Source of the DNA: Stratiolaelaps scimitus
Taxonomy: Eukaryota; Arthropoda; Arachnida; Mesostigmata; Laelapidae
DNA: 64,000 nucleotides
Direction: 5' to 3'
Assembly: GCA_019614645.1 (NCBI GenBank)
Contig: JABWDB010000005.1
Span: 8,960,001-9,024,000, forward strand
Part shown: piece after piece, positions 11,891 to 25,199 of the stretch
How the letters are laid out: every line of letters starts with the position of its first letter
Numbering within the stretch: the stretch's first letter is position 1
Notes under the pieces: model-generated
Told to the model about the DNA's origin: nothing
Database searches by the model: none
What the model saw: the letters and a program-made list of their open reading frames with translations, nothing else
Made by a program: the position numbers and the translations under genes

Positions 11891-14449
11891 GTGGTTCCGG
11901 CTGCGTGTGAGACGAGTCCCTGGCGACCGAGGCGGCCGCAGCGGCTGTTTCCACGAATCGATTTTTTTGTCCAAGTATGAAATTCGACGTGTACGGCAGA
12001 GCATCGATCATTACCTGGAAATCCTTACACCAGCCAATCAAGCAGGTTGGTGTTCACCGCTGTGGCAGCGTTAGCCCCTTCTGCGAGTAGCTACTTCTTC
12101 TAGAAGTATTATAGCTACAACGTAGTGAACAATCGTAGGGTGAGCAGTTTGTAGCTGGCAGCAACGACAGGCTCCAGCTGACTCAATTGCAACACTTCGT
12201 GATTACCGATAGATTTCTATTAAGGGGAGGGTCGTTGTCATTAGAAGCAACAGCAGCAGCAGCACCAGCCCGAAACCACTGCACATCTAATATATCTCTA
12301 TATATCATAATAGCAATACGAGTCAGCCATTCGCATAAGGGAATAAGAAAATATGTCAAAGGTCAGTTCTACATAAACGTAAACGAATTTAGGTTTCCGT
12401 CCCTTGTCGCTTGTGGCGCTTTGAATCTGCTTTCTAACACACACACAGAGGAGCATATTTAAGCGTTTTAACTGTTGTCGTGATTCGTTCTAGTTAATTG
12501 CTGTACTTAGAAATATGTTGTGGACGCCGCTCCGATTAATGCGTCGTCGAGAACAAGTTTTCCATTGAATATTTAGAGGATCACGGGAGAGCGGAATGGG
12601 CAGACGACCATAGAATTGGCGAAAAAAATCACGGAAACATGAAAGAAATCTAAATGCTGGAATGATTCTAGACGGAGTTCTGGGCGCCGTAAACAAGATG
12701 ACAGTGTTAAAAATATTTCACACCAAAAGCTGCTCTTCTCTCTGTGGATAGGCACTTGTTTCAGGCGACAGAACCTCGCATCGTTGTCAATTCCAACGGA
12801 CCCCTTAGCTGTTGGAACCCGCTTGACACATGTTACACCATTGTGCATGTTGAAGTTTGACAGTCTTAATGGGACCCGAATGTTACCTGTCGTTTTCTGC
12901 CATCCTGTCAATTCCTCTCGATCCAATCCATTCTGTAGATCGATGCCAAGTTGTCCCCGAGCGCTCCATAAGGTTTGCACAAGGTTGGCCAGCAATTTTC
13001 AACTCACCGAGAAGTAGACACGTTATCCGTCCACTCGGCCCGATCTGACCATAGGGTAAGCACGAACGATTCACACAGATTCATCCGACGCACACATCGG
13101 CACCCACCCACCGAGAGGTATAATAGATACCGAGACAAGCCCTCACCATCTGCCGGTTCTCAGTAAACGCTGCTTCTCACATGGTCTCCAAGCCTGTCCG
13201 TTTCTCCCATGCACTAGTCGGTCGCATGTTCCGTGACTCCGAGGAACGTCAACGTGGTTCCGACAGTCAGCATGGCGTCTTCGACTCCCGAACGCCAATA
13301 GCTGCATTTGCTTACACTTCTCCATTCCGTCATCGTTTGCTTATACCGCTCTCGTCCCATCGAATATCTTTCCCACCGCGCAGATCGTCGACGACAGCTC
13401 GAGAGAATTGTATGTGAATGTGAACTCACGGGGAGCGATTATCCGCCAGCCAGCGTACTGCCCTAGAGTGGCCAGCATGCCGACCGAGAACTACAGCCCG
13501 ATACCAGCCCACTATTCACCACTGATAACTATTATAGCTATGTAGCATTACCATTATTACGCAGAACTGGCGCCCGAGTCGTCTTAGCACTTCTGTTGAA
13601 TTGCCCGTTGGCAAATCGCATCATCGTACGGCCATGGTTCCGTTTGTGGCTCCCACTCCGCCCTCTTTCTCTCTCGGTCCCGGTCCTGCGGTCACAATCG
13701 TTAGCCAGTTCTTCCCCGCTTCGAGTTGGTTGCTCGCGAGTTAGCCGGCCGGCCGACGACGACAGGGATTTCGAGAGTCGCGCTTCGAAGTCCGACAACC
13801 TCGGGACACTTGTATCCACTTACGTTCGGCGATCTTTTTGTTTTTTTCCGACGGTCGGAATCTGTTCTCTCTGTGCCGCCTCCACATTCGACAAACATGA
13901 TAACTGGCTATGAGCAAAGTTGACTGTGCCCTAAGTCCAAGTACACGATGTATGTCAAGGTGGACCAGGCGCCACACGGACGCTAACAGATGTGACGCGG
14001 CGTATCGTGCGGCCCACGAAGAACTTGCTCTGGATCCCCTCGCGGCCGATAGTCGAGTGGCCCCGAGAGAAGGCCCTCTCGAGTACACACCCGGCATTGC
14101 CATCGGAAAAATGACGTTGTTGTCGTTGTCGCCGATTCTAGTCAACCTCTAAGTTGCCTATCATTCTCTTAAGCGCCCGGCCTCCAACGCTTCGTATCAG
14201 CCTCGGACGCCGCAGCAGCAGCAGCTACTGGCTTCTGTTGCTACAGTTGCCGTCGCTGAACGCTACTGCTGCTGGTACCAAGGAAGCACGAGTGGTAGCC
14301 TTTCTCGTTACAAGAAGCGGGTCGGCCGGATCGATCGACAGGGGTCGTGGTCGTCTGCGGACAGCGATGGCTGGCCCGTGCCACCACCGCCATTACCGCC
14401 GCTGTTGCTGCCACAGAAAGAGAATCCCATAATCGATCAGTAGTCGTCG

Positions 14450-14471
14450 CCGACGACGACGACGACGACGT
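14450..14471. repeat. (GAC)n triplet repeat
   Basis: About seven GAC units with a GCC variant near the start. It encodes an Asp run in one plus frame (14347-14535) and Ser on the minus strand. Confidence 0.8.
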
Positions 14472-14789
14472 CAATTCTGCCTCTGGGTTACTCCGCTTTC
14501 CTTGCGACCTCCACACATCGAATGTCTCAATGTGAGTTTCAGCCTTTTGACCAACTGATCTCGATCACTCGAATCTGCTCGTGTTGCGAACTCCAGCCAG
14601 CTCGCTCAGCTTAGCTCAACTCGCGCGCAACCCACTCCGAATTGACGGCTGGCCCTGCTCGCTACGACGGTATGACGATGATGGTCGTGAAATGAGTTGC
14701 GGTCGCAGTTTGTTCGTGGATCGCCTCATCAAGGACCGCGATGAGGGTCATTGTGGGTTATGTGGAAAAGCTGCTGCTGCTGCTGTTTC

Positions 14790-14817
14790 GAGAGAGAGAG
14801 AGAGAGAGAGAGAGAGA
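14790..14817. repeat. (GA)n microsatellite
   Basis: About fourteen GA units directly after a CTG/TTT segment. GA tracts are binding sites for GAGA-type factors in insects, but nothing else here supports that role. Confidence 0.9.
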
Positions 14818-15786
14818 TATGCTGACGGCAATAACAACAACAACTGTTGCCTACTTCTATAATTGAATAAATTTATATAGACAAGAACAACAGCAGCAGC
14901 AGCAGCAGTATCCCCTGCTAGTGCAGCTAAATTAAGTTATTACAGCTGCAAATAGGAGTGATGCTGTTGATTGCTACTGCTGTCGTTGCTGCTGCTGCGT
15001 CTTCTTCTTCCGCTACTTCTGCCCGCGTAGTTATTGCATTATCCTACCATAGGCAACCAGTGGTCCTGATAGCAGGCGCTGCTACCTATTATATTGACGA
15101 AGAGGATCAATCTGATGCCGACGGTCGCCTACGCGCCACGGCACAGACGTGGAGGCGGCTGCTGCTGCGGTCGATCGATCGATGCTGTTCGTTGGTTGTT
15201 GTTGGTGGACGTTGCCTGTTGTTGGTTTGCGGATCGATGGGATCGCCTCTGCCCAATCACCCGCTGGCTTGCACGTTCCTTCCATGGCTCTCATTTCATG
15301 TACTCTGCCTGGTCGCCAATGGAAAGCGCTCGGCGTCTCCACCGTCAGCGGACCACCGGCGCCGCAGACGGCGACTACGCCGACGCCGGCGGACGCTGCG
15401 ACGGTAACGGCAGTCGACTTTCGGGGTCGAATTAGACAGACTCGTAGGGCGTCCGACTTGAGATATCTGCCTGCATTCCGTCCAAGAGTTGATGCTCTCG
15501 TCGTACTGCGGCAGCAGCAGCACCAGCAGCAGAAGCGAACTCACACCGCATCGGGCTCGACGGCTGCCGCTGCCGCCCCCGCCCCCGTTGGGGTTGCAAC
15601 AAGACTCATACTCACTGCGAAACGTCAGAGCTGTGGTGGTCAGGAGCACGACGATAAGAAGGTATTCTATCTTGTAGCTTCGTTGGTCGTATCTCGAGGT
15701 CCAACAACGGACCTCGGGTGCACACAGCGCCTCCCCTAATCGAATGATAACCTTAACCAGCTTAGAATTTGTAACCCTCGATATAA

Positions 15787-15796
15787 CCCCCCCCCC
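15787..15796. repeat. Poly-C run
   Basis: Ten consecutive C residues, one of three C10-C12 runs in the window. Confidence 0.85.
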
Positions 15797-16754
15797 GCTG
15801 CCGGCCCGATTCCCGTCTCCTGGCGCATATCCAACGAGCGTCATTGATTCAGCCCTCGTTTGCATCGCGCGTTTGACGTCACCGACCGGTGCCGACGTTC
15901 GTAAGCGCAAACGTGCACAGAGCTCTTCGGCTCTCACAAGTTCGCTAACGCGAATAGCTCAAAGCAGACGAACAGCACACACACACACACGCAACAGTTG
16001 ACAACAAATTGTTTCACACAAACACGCCACACTCGTGCGCATCATCGTCTGGCGTACTTCTTCGCATTTTTCGACGGATTCGGTTGCTCGACAAGCTGCG
16101 TTCATCGTCCCTTAATGTCCCGAATACCACACAGCGTTACCGCAGCAGCATCGCGACACAGCAAATCACTGAGCAGCAAATCACGGAAATGAGCTGAACG
16201 TTTCTCTCCACTGTTTCGATGACGAAGCCAATGTTGCCGACCCACTCGCGCCAACCAAACCGCTCGGTCCAGCACTGCTCCTCCGCCTGGGCCAGCGTGC
16301 TGCTGGAGCCGAGCCTGTTTGTTCCACACAGGTCTTCCTTGCGTTCTCCACTATGGCGGCGAACGGGCTGCACAAGCTTCCACTGCCTTCTATCACATCG
16401 CAGCACATTGCATTTGAGCGCACCGCACGACACAATAGCGTAGCTTCGTATCACTGCCTGACGCTACCTGGTATCGCTCCTGCATCGAACAACACCACAA
16501 ACTAACATCATCAATCGTCTCGTAGTCTGCCACCCGCCGTAGATTTGTCTACTGTGCCGTAAGCTGCCGTAGATGGGCAAAGCAACGCGCGCATAGCCAT
16601 AGTCGGCTGCTACTACGTTGAGCAGCGGCAACCCAACCGGCGCAGGCTACGCATAGACTACCCACCCAACCTACATAGGATCGTAGTCGATCCAGCCAGG
16701 CTAGGGTAGGTTATGGAGCAAGCTAGCTGGCTGTGGCTGCGGCGGATTTCGATC

Positions 16755-16774
16755 GAGAGAGAGAGAGAGAGAGA
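16755..16774. repeat. (GA)n microsatellite
   Basis: Ten GA units; the minus strand reads as Leu/Ser dipeptides. Confidence 0.85.
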
Positions 16775-17749
16775 CCGAGAAATCCTGCCTCTATCGCTGT
16801 CTTGCTTACTGACAAACTTACTGAACGAACGTCTGGATAACGCGTGCCTGGATTGTGGAGGCTGCCTGCTGGAGTGGCTGCTGCTGCTGCTGTTGCTTGC
16901 CTCACCGCCTGCCTGCCTGCCTGCCTAGCCGGCCGGGTAGGTTGCTTGTCCGCGGTTGCTGCTCCTGACTGGAGCGCGCTCCACCGCTGACACCGAGACG
17001 GGAGATGAACGGGGAAAGGAACGACGTTACGACGGAGCCAAATGGGTAACGGAGCCGCTGGCGGCAGCGGCGGCAGCAGCAGCGGGAGTCTTGCCTTCGC
17101 TTGTTCGTCGATCGGACGCTCGATCACTCGATCGCTCGACTGAACCACCGGGCAAGCAAGCTATCTAGCTGCCGCTAACGTAGTCCTGATGCATGCGGCT
17201 CCTGCTGCTGCTGCTGCTGATGCCGCTGCTGCTGCTGCTGTTGGAGAGATGCGATCGCCCTGCGCCAGCCGCCCAGGCGGCGACACACGGCTCCGCCGGC
17301 GACAGGCAGCCGCGACCGCCGCTGCAGTCACCATCATTGATGCTCCTCCTAAGACGACCGATACACACCAATATACCACGAATGCAACCGCGAATCTCAA
17401 CGCCCACAGCGCAATATCACCCTCATTCTGCTTGCAGTGCATTAATAATTAGCTCACAAGCTGGCGCTTCGCTTGCGGGTCCGGCGGATGTGACAGAAGC
17501 GGCATCTGGAAGTCGTCTCCGGTGTAAAAGACAAATCATTTCCCCTCCACCATTTCCAGAAGCTGAAATGATGACAGGGTCTAGAGGAGACGATTTTGCT
17601 AAAATCCTTCCAGCACTCAACGCACACCACTGCTCCCCCGGACACTGAATCGAATTGCGTGGAATCGATAACCTCAGGATATCGGTCGGGCAGTTGTGTG
17701 ACCAACTCAAGCTACAATGGATCTTCCGGTCAGCCAGCAAACCATCAGC

Positions 17750-18215
17750 AGGCGTAAGCGTAAGCATTCGAACGTGGTGAGCGAGACATTTCGGTGTGTG
17801 ATCCTCGCCTTCGCCAGGAAGCGGCTCGATTGTACGATATAGTAAGCAGTGCGTGGTGTATCGCTCATACGGAATAGCGGGCGTAACTCGCAATTATGGC
17901 TACACAACAAAACTATGGCTAGGCTCGAACAATTAATTGCTGCCAGTCTGGCAGCAACGGAAAAGGTAAGAGCCAGTGTAGTAATAGCGCCAGCGCGTAT
18001 GAGCGCTCACACGGCAAAGGCTCGGATCGGCAGCGATCCTCTTAAGAGTCTAAGCCTTCCGTTTATGGCTTGCGACGGATAGTCGAGGAAGCGAATCGCA
18101 TAACGACATGAAAATAATGGAGCGGCATTTTGCGATAACAAATAAATCTCCTGGGCAATAACACGAAGAAAACAGCTGAAACCAAGGATAAACTCTATTG
18201 TAATCTTGAGACGGG

Positions 18216-18246
<31 letters not shown>

Positions 18247-19400
18247 CATAGAGTGCTGAGTAGCCAAGAGCGGTCGTCGTAGGGCGAGGAGGTAAACGAT
18301 GGAATAGCTGTAGCATTAGCCACTGCTGCAACTCGGATCAGAGAAAAATCTCTGCAACTCTAGCGGTGATGGTGCGATAGCGGCGACTAAGGATCGGCGA
18401 ACGGAAGGAATGATCAGGATTGGCATTCACCAATTGGACTCGTGCATGAATAGGTGGAATACGATGACTGCCTATCTGACCCAATTCGAGCCAACTTGAT
18501 TCAGTCAGAGCTTACGAGGCGAGCGAATTCCACGAGGCGTCTGCCGTAATAAATAGACGAATTCTAATAATCATCACGATAATAACTAGAAAAGAAAAAT
18601 CTGATGTAGCGACAGATTCGACCGGTCGGCCGGACGATCCAGTAGCGATTACGGGGAAAAATCCTCAAGCGCGCTACTACTATTCAACTCACAAGCAATC
18701 AGCGCCGACCAGTTGACCATAGCGAACAACCCTTGAGCTCGAGCAGAGATAGAAGCCAAGCAACTTGCCAACAACGAACTCACCGTTCCCATCGACTGAT
18801 CGAACGCACATTTTCCAAGAACGATATAGCACCCTACAGCAATCTATGTCTCTATGGTCTCGTCTCTCGGGCAGGGAGTAGTCGGCGGAGGTCGACACTT
18901 CGGTGCGTTTTCATTGACGGCTGCTACACTACCTCACGAAATAGCGCGCCCGCGGATCGCTGCCTATACGGTCTAGCCACTAGCGAAAAAATTCTATCAA
19001 AAAATGTGTGCCACGATATAGGTTACAATGAAATCTTAACTTGACTGAACCATTTCGCTCATAGACGCGCCCACCAGCCAAAATGGCAACAAAATTATTT
19101 GAGCATAGAGGACGTACACGGTGACATAGATCTATACATATTTAAAGGCTGCATTTCTCCCAGGGCCCGCTACGAGGGTTATACTTTGACATTCGCATCG
19201 ATTCGCATTTGAGTCCGACGTACGAAACGTATCAGTGCCCTGCAAACGCCCCTTGTAATCTAACGGAGGCAACTACTATGTAATTAATGTTTGAAGGTGT
19301 CACTCACATTGTAGATCTAACCTGTAACGTGTGCGAGCCTTTCTTAAGCGTTCTTCACTCGAATGCGCGAAGTTCGTTCACTTGAGCCTCCCAACAAAAT
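17750..19400. other. Intermediate-composition DNA, no gene recognised
   Basis: One TA microsatellite (18216-18240) lies in otherwise unique sequence. Short overlapping frames (for example plus 18733-19044) show no domain. Confidence 0.4.
18216..18240. repeat. (TA)n microsatellite
   Basis: About twelve TA units followed by GTGTGT. Confidence 0.9.
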
Positions 19401-21700
19401 GCCACATGCACTCATTAATTGAGTAGCCCACAAGAAAATCGTGTGCATTGTCAACGAAGGGAAAGAATAGCCCGAATAACTGTCAATGGTCGACGTCACC
19501 TCGGTACTGCCATCTCGTTCACCTTCAATCTCTCTGTCACCACAATGTCTTCAGGTACACCTCGCGACTCTTCTGCATTCCCACCGAACGACCGGATTAA
19601 GAATACGCTAAGCACATACACACAAACGCATCCTAAAGATATGGCGAACTTGAGGGTCAAGTCTCTAGGAGCGTCTTCCTCGCGACGTCGGCGTCGTTCA
19701 ACTTCCCGCCAGAGTTGGATCTCGCGTCAGAGGACCTAGACATGACGTGTGTATCACTAGGCCTCTCTCGAGGCCTGCTGCCTATCACCTAGGGCTATTT
19801 CGTATATTAGCGTCACGGTACGCTTCGCCACCATCACGGTTGAAGTTGCAACTTGCCAGCGGCCTCCGGGACGGATGTCTCAGCGCTTCGCTGCCGATGC
19901 TGCTGCTGTCGCTATTGAGGGTGGCCAGGTCGGTTGCAGGATAGCGGCAGCGCTACAGCCTCTGTGAAGTGCGTCGCTCCCGAGCGGCGTGTTGTCGCCG
20001 TCGCCTCGGCAACGCTTCCCTCAAACCCCGCGCTGCGGCGACGGACCACCCTTAGCCACCAATCCCCCCACCACGATGTCGACCACCCCCAAGGAGCGGG
20101 CAGGAAACGAAGCGAGGCTTTCCGCGTGCGGACACCAGTCCCACCCCCGAACGCCAACCATTCCCTCGCCCCCGAAGCTTCCCCTTGTGTGCGTCGCTCG
20201 CTTGGATCCATATAGCCGCAGGAGGAGAAGTGGGCAGAGCCTCGAAGTTGCTCCAGTGCTGGCACTACAGCCCACAGAAAGCAACGACTACTCTCCGTTC
20301 GTCGTAGCTATTCTTCCCTAAACCCCCGCGCCTCTCCATCCCGAACGCGTTTCCCCCTCAACCTATCATAGGCCTACCCCCAGAAGACCCTGGCCCGACC
20401 CTCTATGCTTGGCCGTGTCCCCGACCGCCGGCCGGCCGGCCGTCCGCCTTCAAGCCACTAGCGGTGGCGGGAGCGGCGGTGGAACAGTAACGGCAGCGTC
20501 CGGGCCCTCAATGCTTGAGTCAAGCACTCTCCCTCCGGAGCTGGAGTTGGCTCGAAGCTAGAGCAAGCACAGCCGGTCTTCTCGCACACAGGCGCACTCA
20601 CACACAGAGAAGGTAAAAGAGAAACGGAGCACAGATACAGAAGGGTACCAAAGGCCGAGGCAGCTTCTCTTCGTCGCAGGAGCGCGGCCCTGACAGGGTA
20701 GTGACTCTGGAGGACAGCCTGGCTACACATACACACACGAACACACACACATACACTCACACACGCACATCGACACAAACAGACGCGCACAGCGACACAT
20801 CCAGGCGCACTCGCTCAGAAAGGGGGTTGCCGGGTCCGAGAGGGAGCGAAAACCTACCTGAGACCAAGCGACACACCAACCGATCAACACAAGAGGTAGA
20901 GACGTAGAGTTAGGAGAGAAACAGAGAGAAAACGAGCCAGAGAACTGCAGAGACAGCCGCGTTGTCATTGGCGAAGAGACTACGGTGGTGGCCGGGGAAA
21001 CCAGGAGAGCCAGGGGACAATTCGGCTAGCTATTCGAATGCAACTAGACCCTCCACTATGGCCTGCTCTCCTTCGAAGGCGACCACCAGAAACTAGTCTC
21101 GAGACAACGAGGGAGGGAGTATGATGATGAATTAGACGAAGGGCAACAGCACCTACGGGAGGGTTGGCCATCCGAGTACGCCCCCCTGCGGATGTCGCTG
21201 TTCCTGAGCAGCGGTATTCTATCGTACGCTAGAGCAGATCGTTCGTTGGCCGAAAAAAGACGACCCGGTAGAGGGACACCCAGCGAGGTGGCTGCTGGGT
21301 ATTTCGTTGGTCGTCGGTTACCTCGATTCATTTCTCCACCGTTCGTTAGTGTACGGGTGGGTGTATGTGTGGCCATGATAGAGTCAGAATGCAGCTAGAC
21401 AAGTGGACAGGCACATCGTTCCGTCGTAGGCAGCAACGGCCGTCACGGGCCAACTCGACAACATCCTGGCCGGCTACGAAAAGCCACTAGACCTTCCCCA
21501 CAAAATGCTGGGCACCTTTCCCCTGCTGGTCGCAGCTCGCAGTGGCGACGGCGGTAGCGGCATCAACTCCGAGGCCACTGAAGTACGGACATACATGCAC
21601 GCAGCGACGAGCACACGCTCACTCAGTCAGACAGACACATACAGCTGCATAGGCGGCATTATCGTGACACCAACAACAACAGCAATAGTTGTAAACAAAA
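19400..21700. other. GC-rich block 4 with CA-rich tract
   Basis: CpG-rich sequence with a GGCC palindromic run near 20428-20444 and a CA-rich tract. Opposite-strand frames at 19912-20265, 19934-20215 and 19989-20321 overlap and have no recognisable motif. Confidence 0.4.
20722..20792. repeat. Imperfect (CA)n tract
   Basis: Runs of CA separated by TA, GA and CG variants over about 70 bp. On the plus strand it reads as Thr/His-rich sequence and on the minus strand as Val/Cys-rich sequence. Confidence 0.8.
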
Positions 21701-21724
21701 CAAATAGTAATGCATATATATTTT

Positions 21725-21746
21725 TATATATATATATATATATATA
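21725..21746. repeat. (TA)n microsatellite
   Basis: About eleven TA units just past GC-rich block 4. Confidence 0.9.
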
Positions 21747-24551
21747 CATATACAAGTATCGTTCAACTGTTAGTTACGTTTGTTCACAGCGTGCCAACTT
21801 CGTCGGCTAACTCTTCTGTGTACATGAACGCTTGCGGCTATAACAAACACAACTTCAAACATAAAAAATCAAATAATCCGCTTATTTCATGACATTGTAG
21901 GCACTAACGCTAAAAATGTCCCCCCGTCGCTGTCGTGTCCTTTCTCAAGCACGGCATCATGGATCGATAAAAATTGCTCGATTGACTATATCGCACCAGG
22001 CGTTAGCAGCGTAGAAAGTTACAGCGCAGTCTACAGAGCGGGCGAACACAGGGGACGATGTCTCATATTTTATACTGGATGTTCTCTTTCACTCATTTAT
22101 ATAAGTCCACGCCACCTAAACAGATACTGGTGTGGTCGTAAACTGTTACGATTTTTGCGAGCGTGGCACTGCCTTTCCAATGAAGTATTGGTATTCGGTC
22201 TCTCTCTCGGGCAGTTTTCTGGCAACGATAAAGAATACAGGAGGGTGAAATTCAAACGAAATCAATCGGACGAAGCAAGACGAGGCAACATATTGACGGT
22301 CCAGTGCACTCTCATCTAACTGTCCCGTAAGTGATATTTGTCTTATAGAATATACGTATGATACATATATATTGTATAGAATAGATGTTATCCGCCGGTT
22401 TGCAGGAGACAGACCACCCGACTGACCAGTAGAACCATCGAGCGGAACACGCGCCGGGGCTGTCTCTAGGCTAACGCTCCCTCAAGGTTTGCGTGGACGC
22501 CTACTCCGGCCCATCAACAAGCAAACATGACCGCGTTGAAGCCAGTCTTCTTACAATCAATTCAAAGCGGATCAAGCTCTCCCTGGCACGATAATAACTT
22601 GTGAGCACTTCACTGTCCCGTTGCACAATATATTATCTGCGAGGTTGAAAAGTTTAACTCGGCTAAATTCAGACTTTACCGAGAATAGGGAATCTGTAGT
22701 GAACATACAAGTAAATAGACTCGGGTTTACAGATGAAAAATCGTTGCTCGCATTCGCACATCTCTTGCCGCTCGATGCAAATGTTCGTTTATGCATGGCG
22801 TTGCGAGGAAACACGTACGATGCTCCATAGAATGGCTAATGATTACAGTTGCTTAAACGTGTACAAAAATAATGAGCTAATCAAGTCGCTTCTGGATGAG
22901 AAGTCCTTTAGAAACTGGATATAAACGCGAGGCAGTTATACGTGGCGGGTACAGCCATGTTGAACGTACCACCCTTACGGCCCGGCTGCTGGGATTTGCT
23001 CTATTTGTCTTTGCTAAGGCTTGTGTTCAATGTCGCCTAACCTGGCAAGGCGATCCGTTCGTTTCTGAAAGCCATATTGACACGGTATTGATTCTTGATG
23101 TCTGCTTTGGTCAGAGAGATTTAGCTAGAGCCTATCTCGGCTACCTAGGCCTGCTACGCACCGTAGCTCCGGTAGGGTACGCCGTCACCTTTTAGACACA
23201 TAAGTAAAAGCTGGAATATTTACATACTCCGCAGAAGATGAACAGATCTTCGAGAGGGCTCAGTCAGAGATAGACGCAAGCTGAGGACAACATCGCGCAC
23301 GACGACGAACCTGCCCTACGACGGATTGTCACCATAAACCGCACGGCCAACGTGACGTGGCGGGTATCTTTTTTCGTTAAATATTAGTATCAAATTGAGC
23401 TTCGAGGGAAAGTGCACCTCCACGCTATACATCGCTAATATGTCTATGTGTCTATCAGTAATACTGCGCCACTGCAGAACAATCATAGCAATGTGAGCAG
23501 GGTGTTTACGAATTGTTCGCGAACCCATGGGATCCCGCAGTGGCTATTGTCGATAGCGGCTAAGCCATGCTAAGGGTGAAGCACACGTGAAAAAAGACTC
23601 CGCGGTTGCACTCTCACACTGTCAGCGTGTGCCGAGATATGAGACAGGGCGAGCTTGGCGAAACCGAAATATGCCCGATATTGGTTTATTTGAGCCATAC
23701 GATAGTTGAGTTTTCGCGAAATACGATCATCGGCTGTCTTCCGGGAATCGTGACATCGAAACGGAACATGCGGTCGTTCACCATACGCCAAAGTAGAAAT
23801 TCAACGCATTTAGCGCAAATGAACGATATGAACAAATGCACTCTCCTGTTCGATGCACGCAAGCGTCATCGTCTCAAAGGGGGGATTCTGATTTGGCGAC
23901 GTTGAAGGTTCCTGTATGACTTGGAAACCGCATCGATGCATCTGCATTGCTAAACCGATTTCGACGTGTGGCCGCTGTTTACCGGGGGCAAATTACAGGC
24001 GTTTCATTTCTCAATCTCAGCAGTAACGGGACGACAACAGCGCAGGCTAAGACACAATGTTACTCCAGCCAGATAGGAATGGCTGCTGTTGTTTAGAAAG
24101 CGTCCATGCTTCTAGCGGTTTCGAGCAAACCACATGTGATCACACAGTCAACTGCGTCCATCCAGCCGGCGTTCGTAAAAAACATAGTGTTGTTCAGTAC
24201 TCTGTGCAGTCTGGATAAAGGTTTCTCTGATGACGAGAGAGAACGGCTCATATTAAAGTTTCGATAAACAATGAAGCACTCTGCGCCGCATGGCCACTAT
24301 TCGTAAAGGTTCTGCGATCGTCTCCGGGCGCAGGTTCGATCCTCAGCTGAGACGCAGTTATGGTTTGAGTGCATGTTAATAATATCATCAGCTCTCACCG
24401 CGCAGTTCCGCATGACCACTGTGAATATCTCACTTACACATCTCACCTCTGTTCCATAGCTTTTTTGAGAAATGGTTCCTACGGAGCCGACTACAACGAC
24501 TTTAGCGCGAGTAGAAGGGAAAAAGGTCGAGACGGGGAATACATGGGATGA

Positions 24552-24570
24552 CCCCCCCCCCCCAAAAAAA
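24552..24570. repeat. C12-A7 homopolymer pair
   Basis: Twelve C residues are followed directly by seven A residues and then GCTTT. The run breaks the minus-strand frame at 24297-24626 into Gly and Phe stretches. It is a likely site of sequencing length error. Confidence 0.85.
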
Positions 24571-24828
24571 GCTTTACCCAAAATTCTTCCTTTTTTAATA
24601 TATCCACGAGAAATCTTAAAGAACAATCTCGATCTTTGATTATTGTTACGACCAACAGGTGACCTAACGAATCGCTTTGTTTCGATTACAAGTGTCCTTT
24701 AATCACTGCGCTATACTTACGTATGGCTGCTATACGCCTCCCTCGCTCTCAGTGTCGGATGTGCAGCTCTGCGGGAGTCGCGTGTCGCAGTGATCATCGT
24801 CATCAGGTTTGACAAAGTTAGTGCTGCC

Positions 24829-24837
24829 TATAAAGGG
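24829..24837 (+). promoter_or_regulatory. TATA-box-like motif with possible initiator
   Basis: TATAAAGGG is followed about 35 bp on by TCAGAT (24862-24867), which resembles the arthropod initiator. The spacing is slightly longer than usual and no assignable gene lies downstream, so this may be chance. Confidence 0.15.
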
Positions 24838-25199
24838 ACACACACACACATGAAGCAAACGCTCAGATACACGTACTCAATCAATTCTCAGCTAGCACTG
24901 GCTAATCTGGTGGTTGACACAACCTGAGCGGGCCATTTGCTGCCGGCAGCCTCGCAACAATTGCTCTGAACAAATAAACAGACTTTTATAAGATACGAAA
25001 TGCTCAAATCAGTTCATCAGCGAAATAAACAACCCCTACATAGAGTTGTTGCTCAGACGAGCCCATGTTGCCTCGAGATCGTCCGCAACTAAAAACAACA
25101 GAGATGACACTAGCTCTCCACGCACTGGCCACAGAATTGAACAGAACATGAACCATGAATATTCCGTTGTCACATGTGCATGTGCTCTGCTACGCGTTG

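Larger units (their letters stand above)
9420..13000. other. AT-richer DNA, no gene recognised
   Basis: Mostly unique sequence with one TATA-like motif (9629) and one TA-based inverted repeat (11826-11890), both listed separately. The minus frame at 12573-12995 (140 codons) and the frames at 10647-11235 show no recognisable motif and overlap frames on the other strand. Confidence 0.4.
13000..17750. other. GC/CpG-rich, triplet-rich block 3
   Basis: This is the longest GC-rich block in the window, with CAG/CTG runs (14213-14226, 14770-14785, 14889-14909, 16878-16895, 17200-17242), a GAC run (14450-14471), two GA runs and a C10 run. It contains a plus frame of 196 codons (15149-15739) and a minus frame of 213 codons (15296-15937) that cover each other, so at most one could be real. 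Neither has a recognisable domain and both carry low-complexity segments. The best reading is promoter, UTR or regulatory DNA. Confidence 0.4.

Noticed and set aside
20428..20444. Run of GGCC palindromes.
   Set aside because: Short and in a GC-rich context. Consistent with local composition rather than a binding-site array.
22530..22828. Plus-strand open frame ending in a fairly protein-like segment (RLGFTDEKSLLAFAHLL).
   Set aside because: It is overlapped by a similar-length minus frame, no domain is recognised and no supporting splice or promoter signal is visible.
24325..24350. GGTTCGATCC, like the T-loop/B box of a tRNA gene or tRNA-derived SINE.
   Set aside because: No A box, acceptor stem pairing or SINE tail was found around it, and no second copy was seen in the window.
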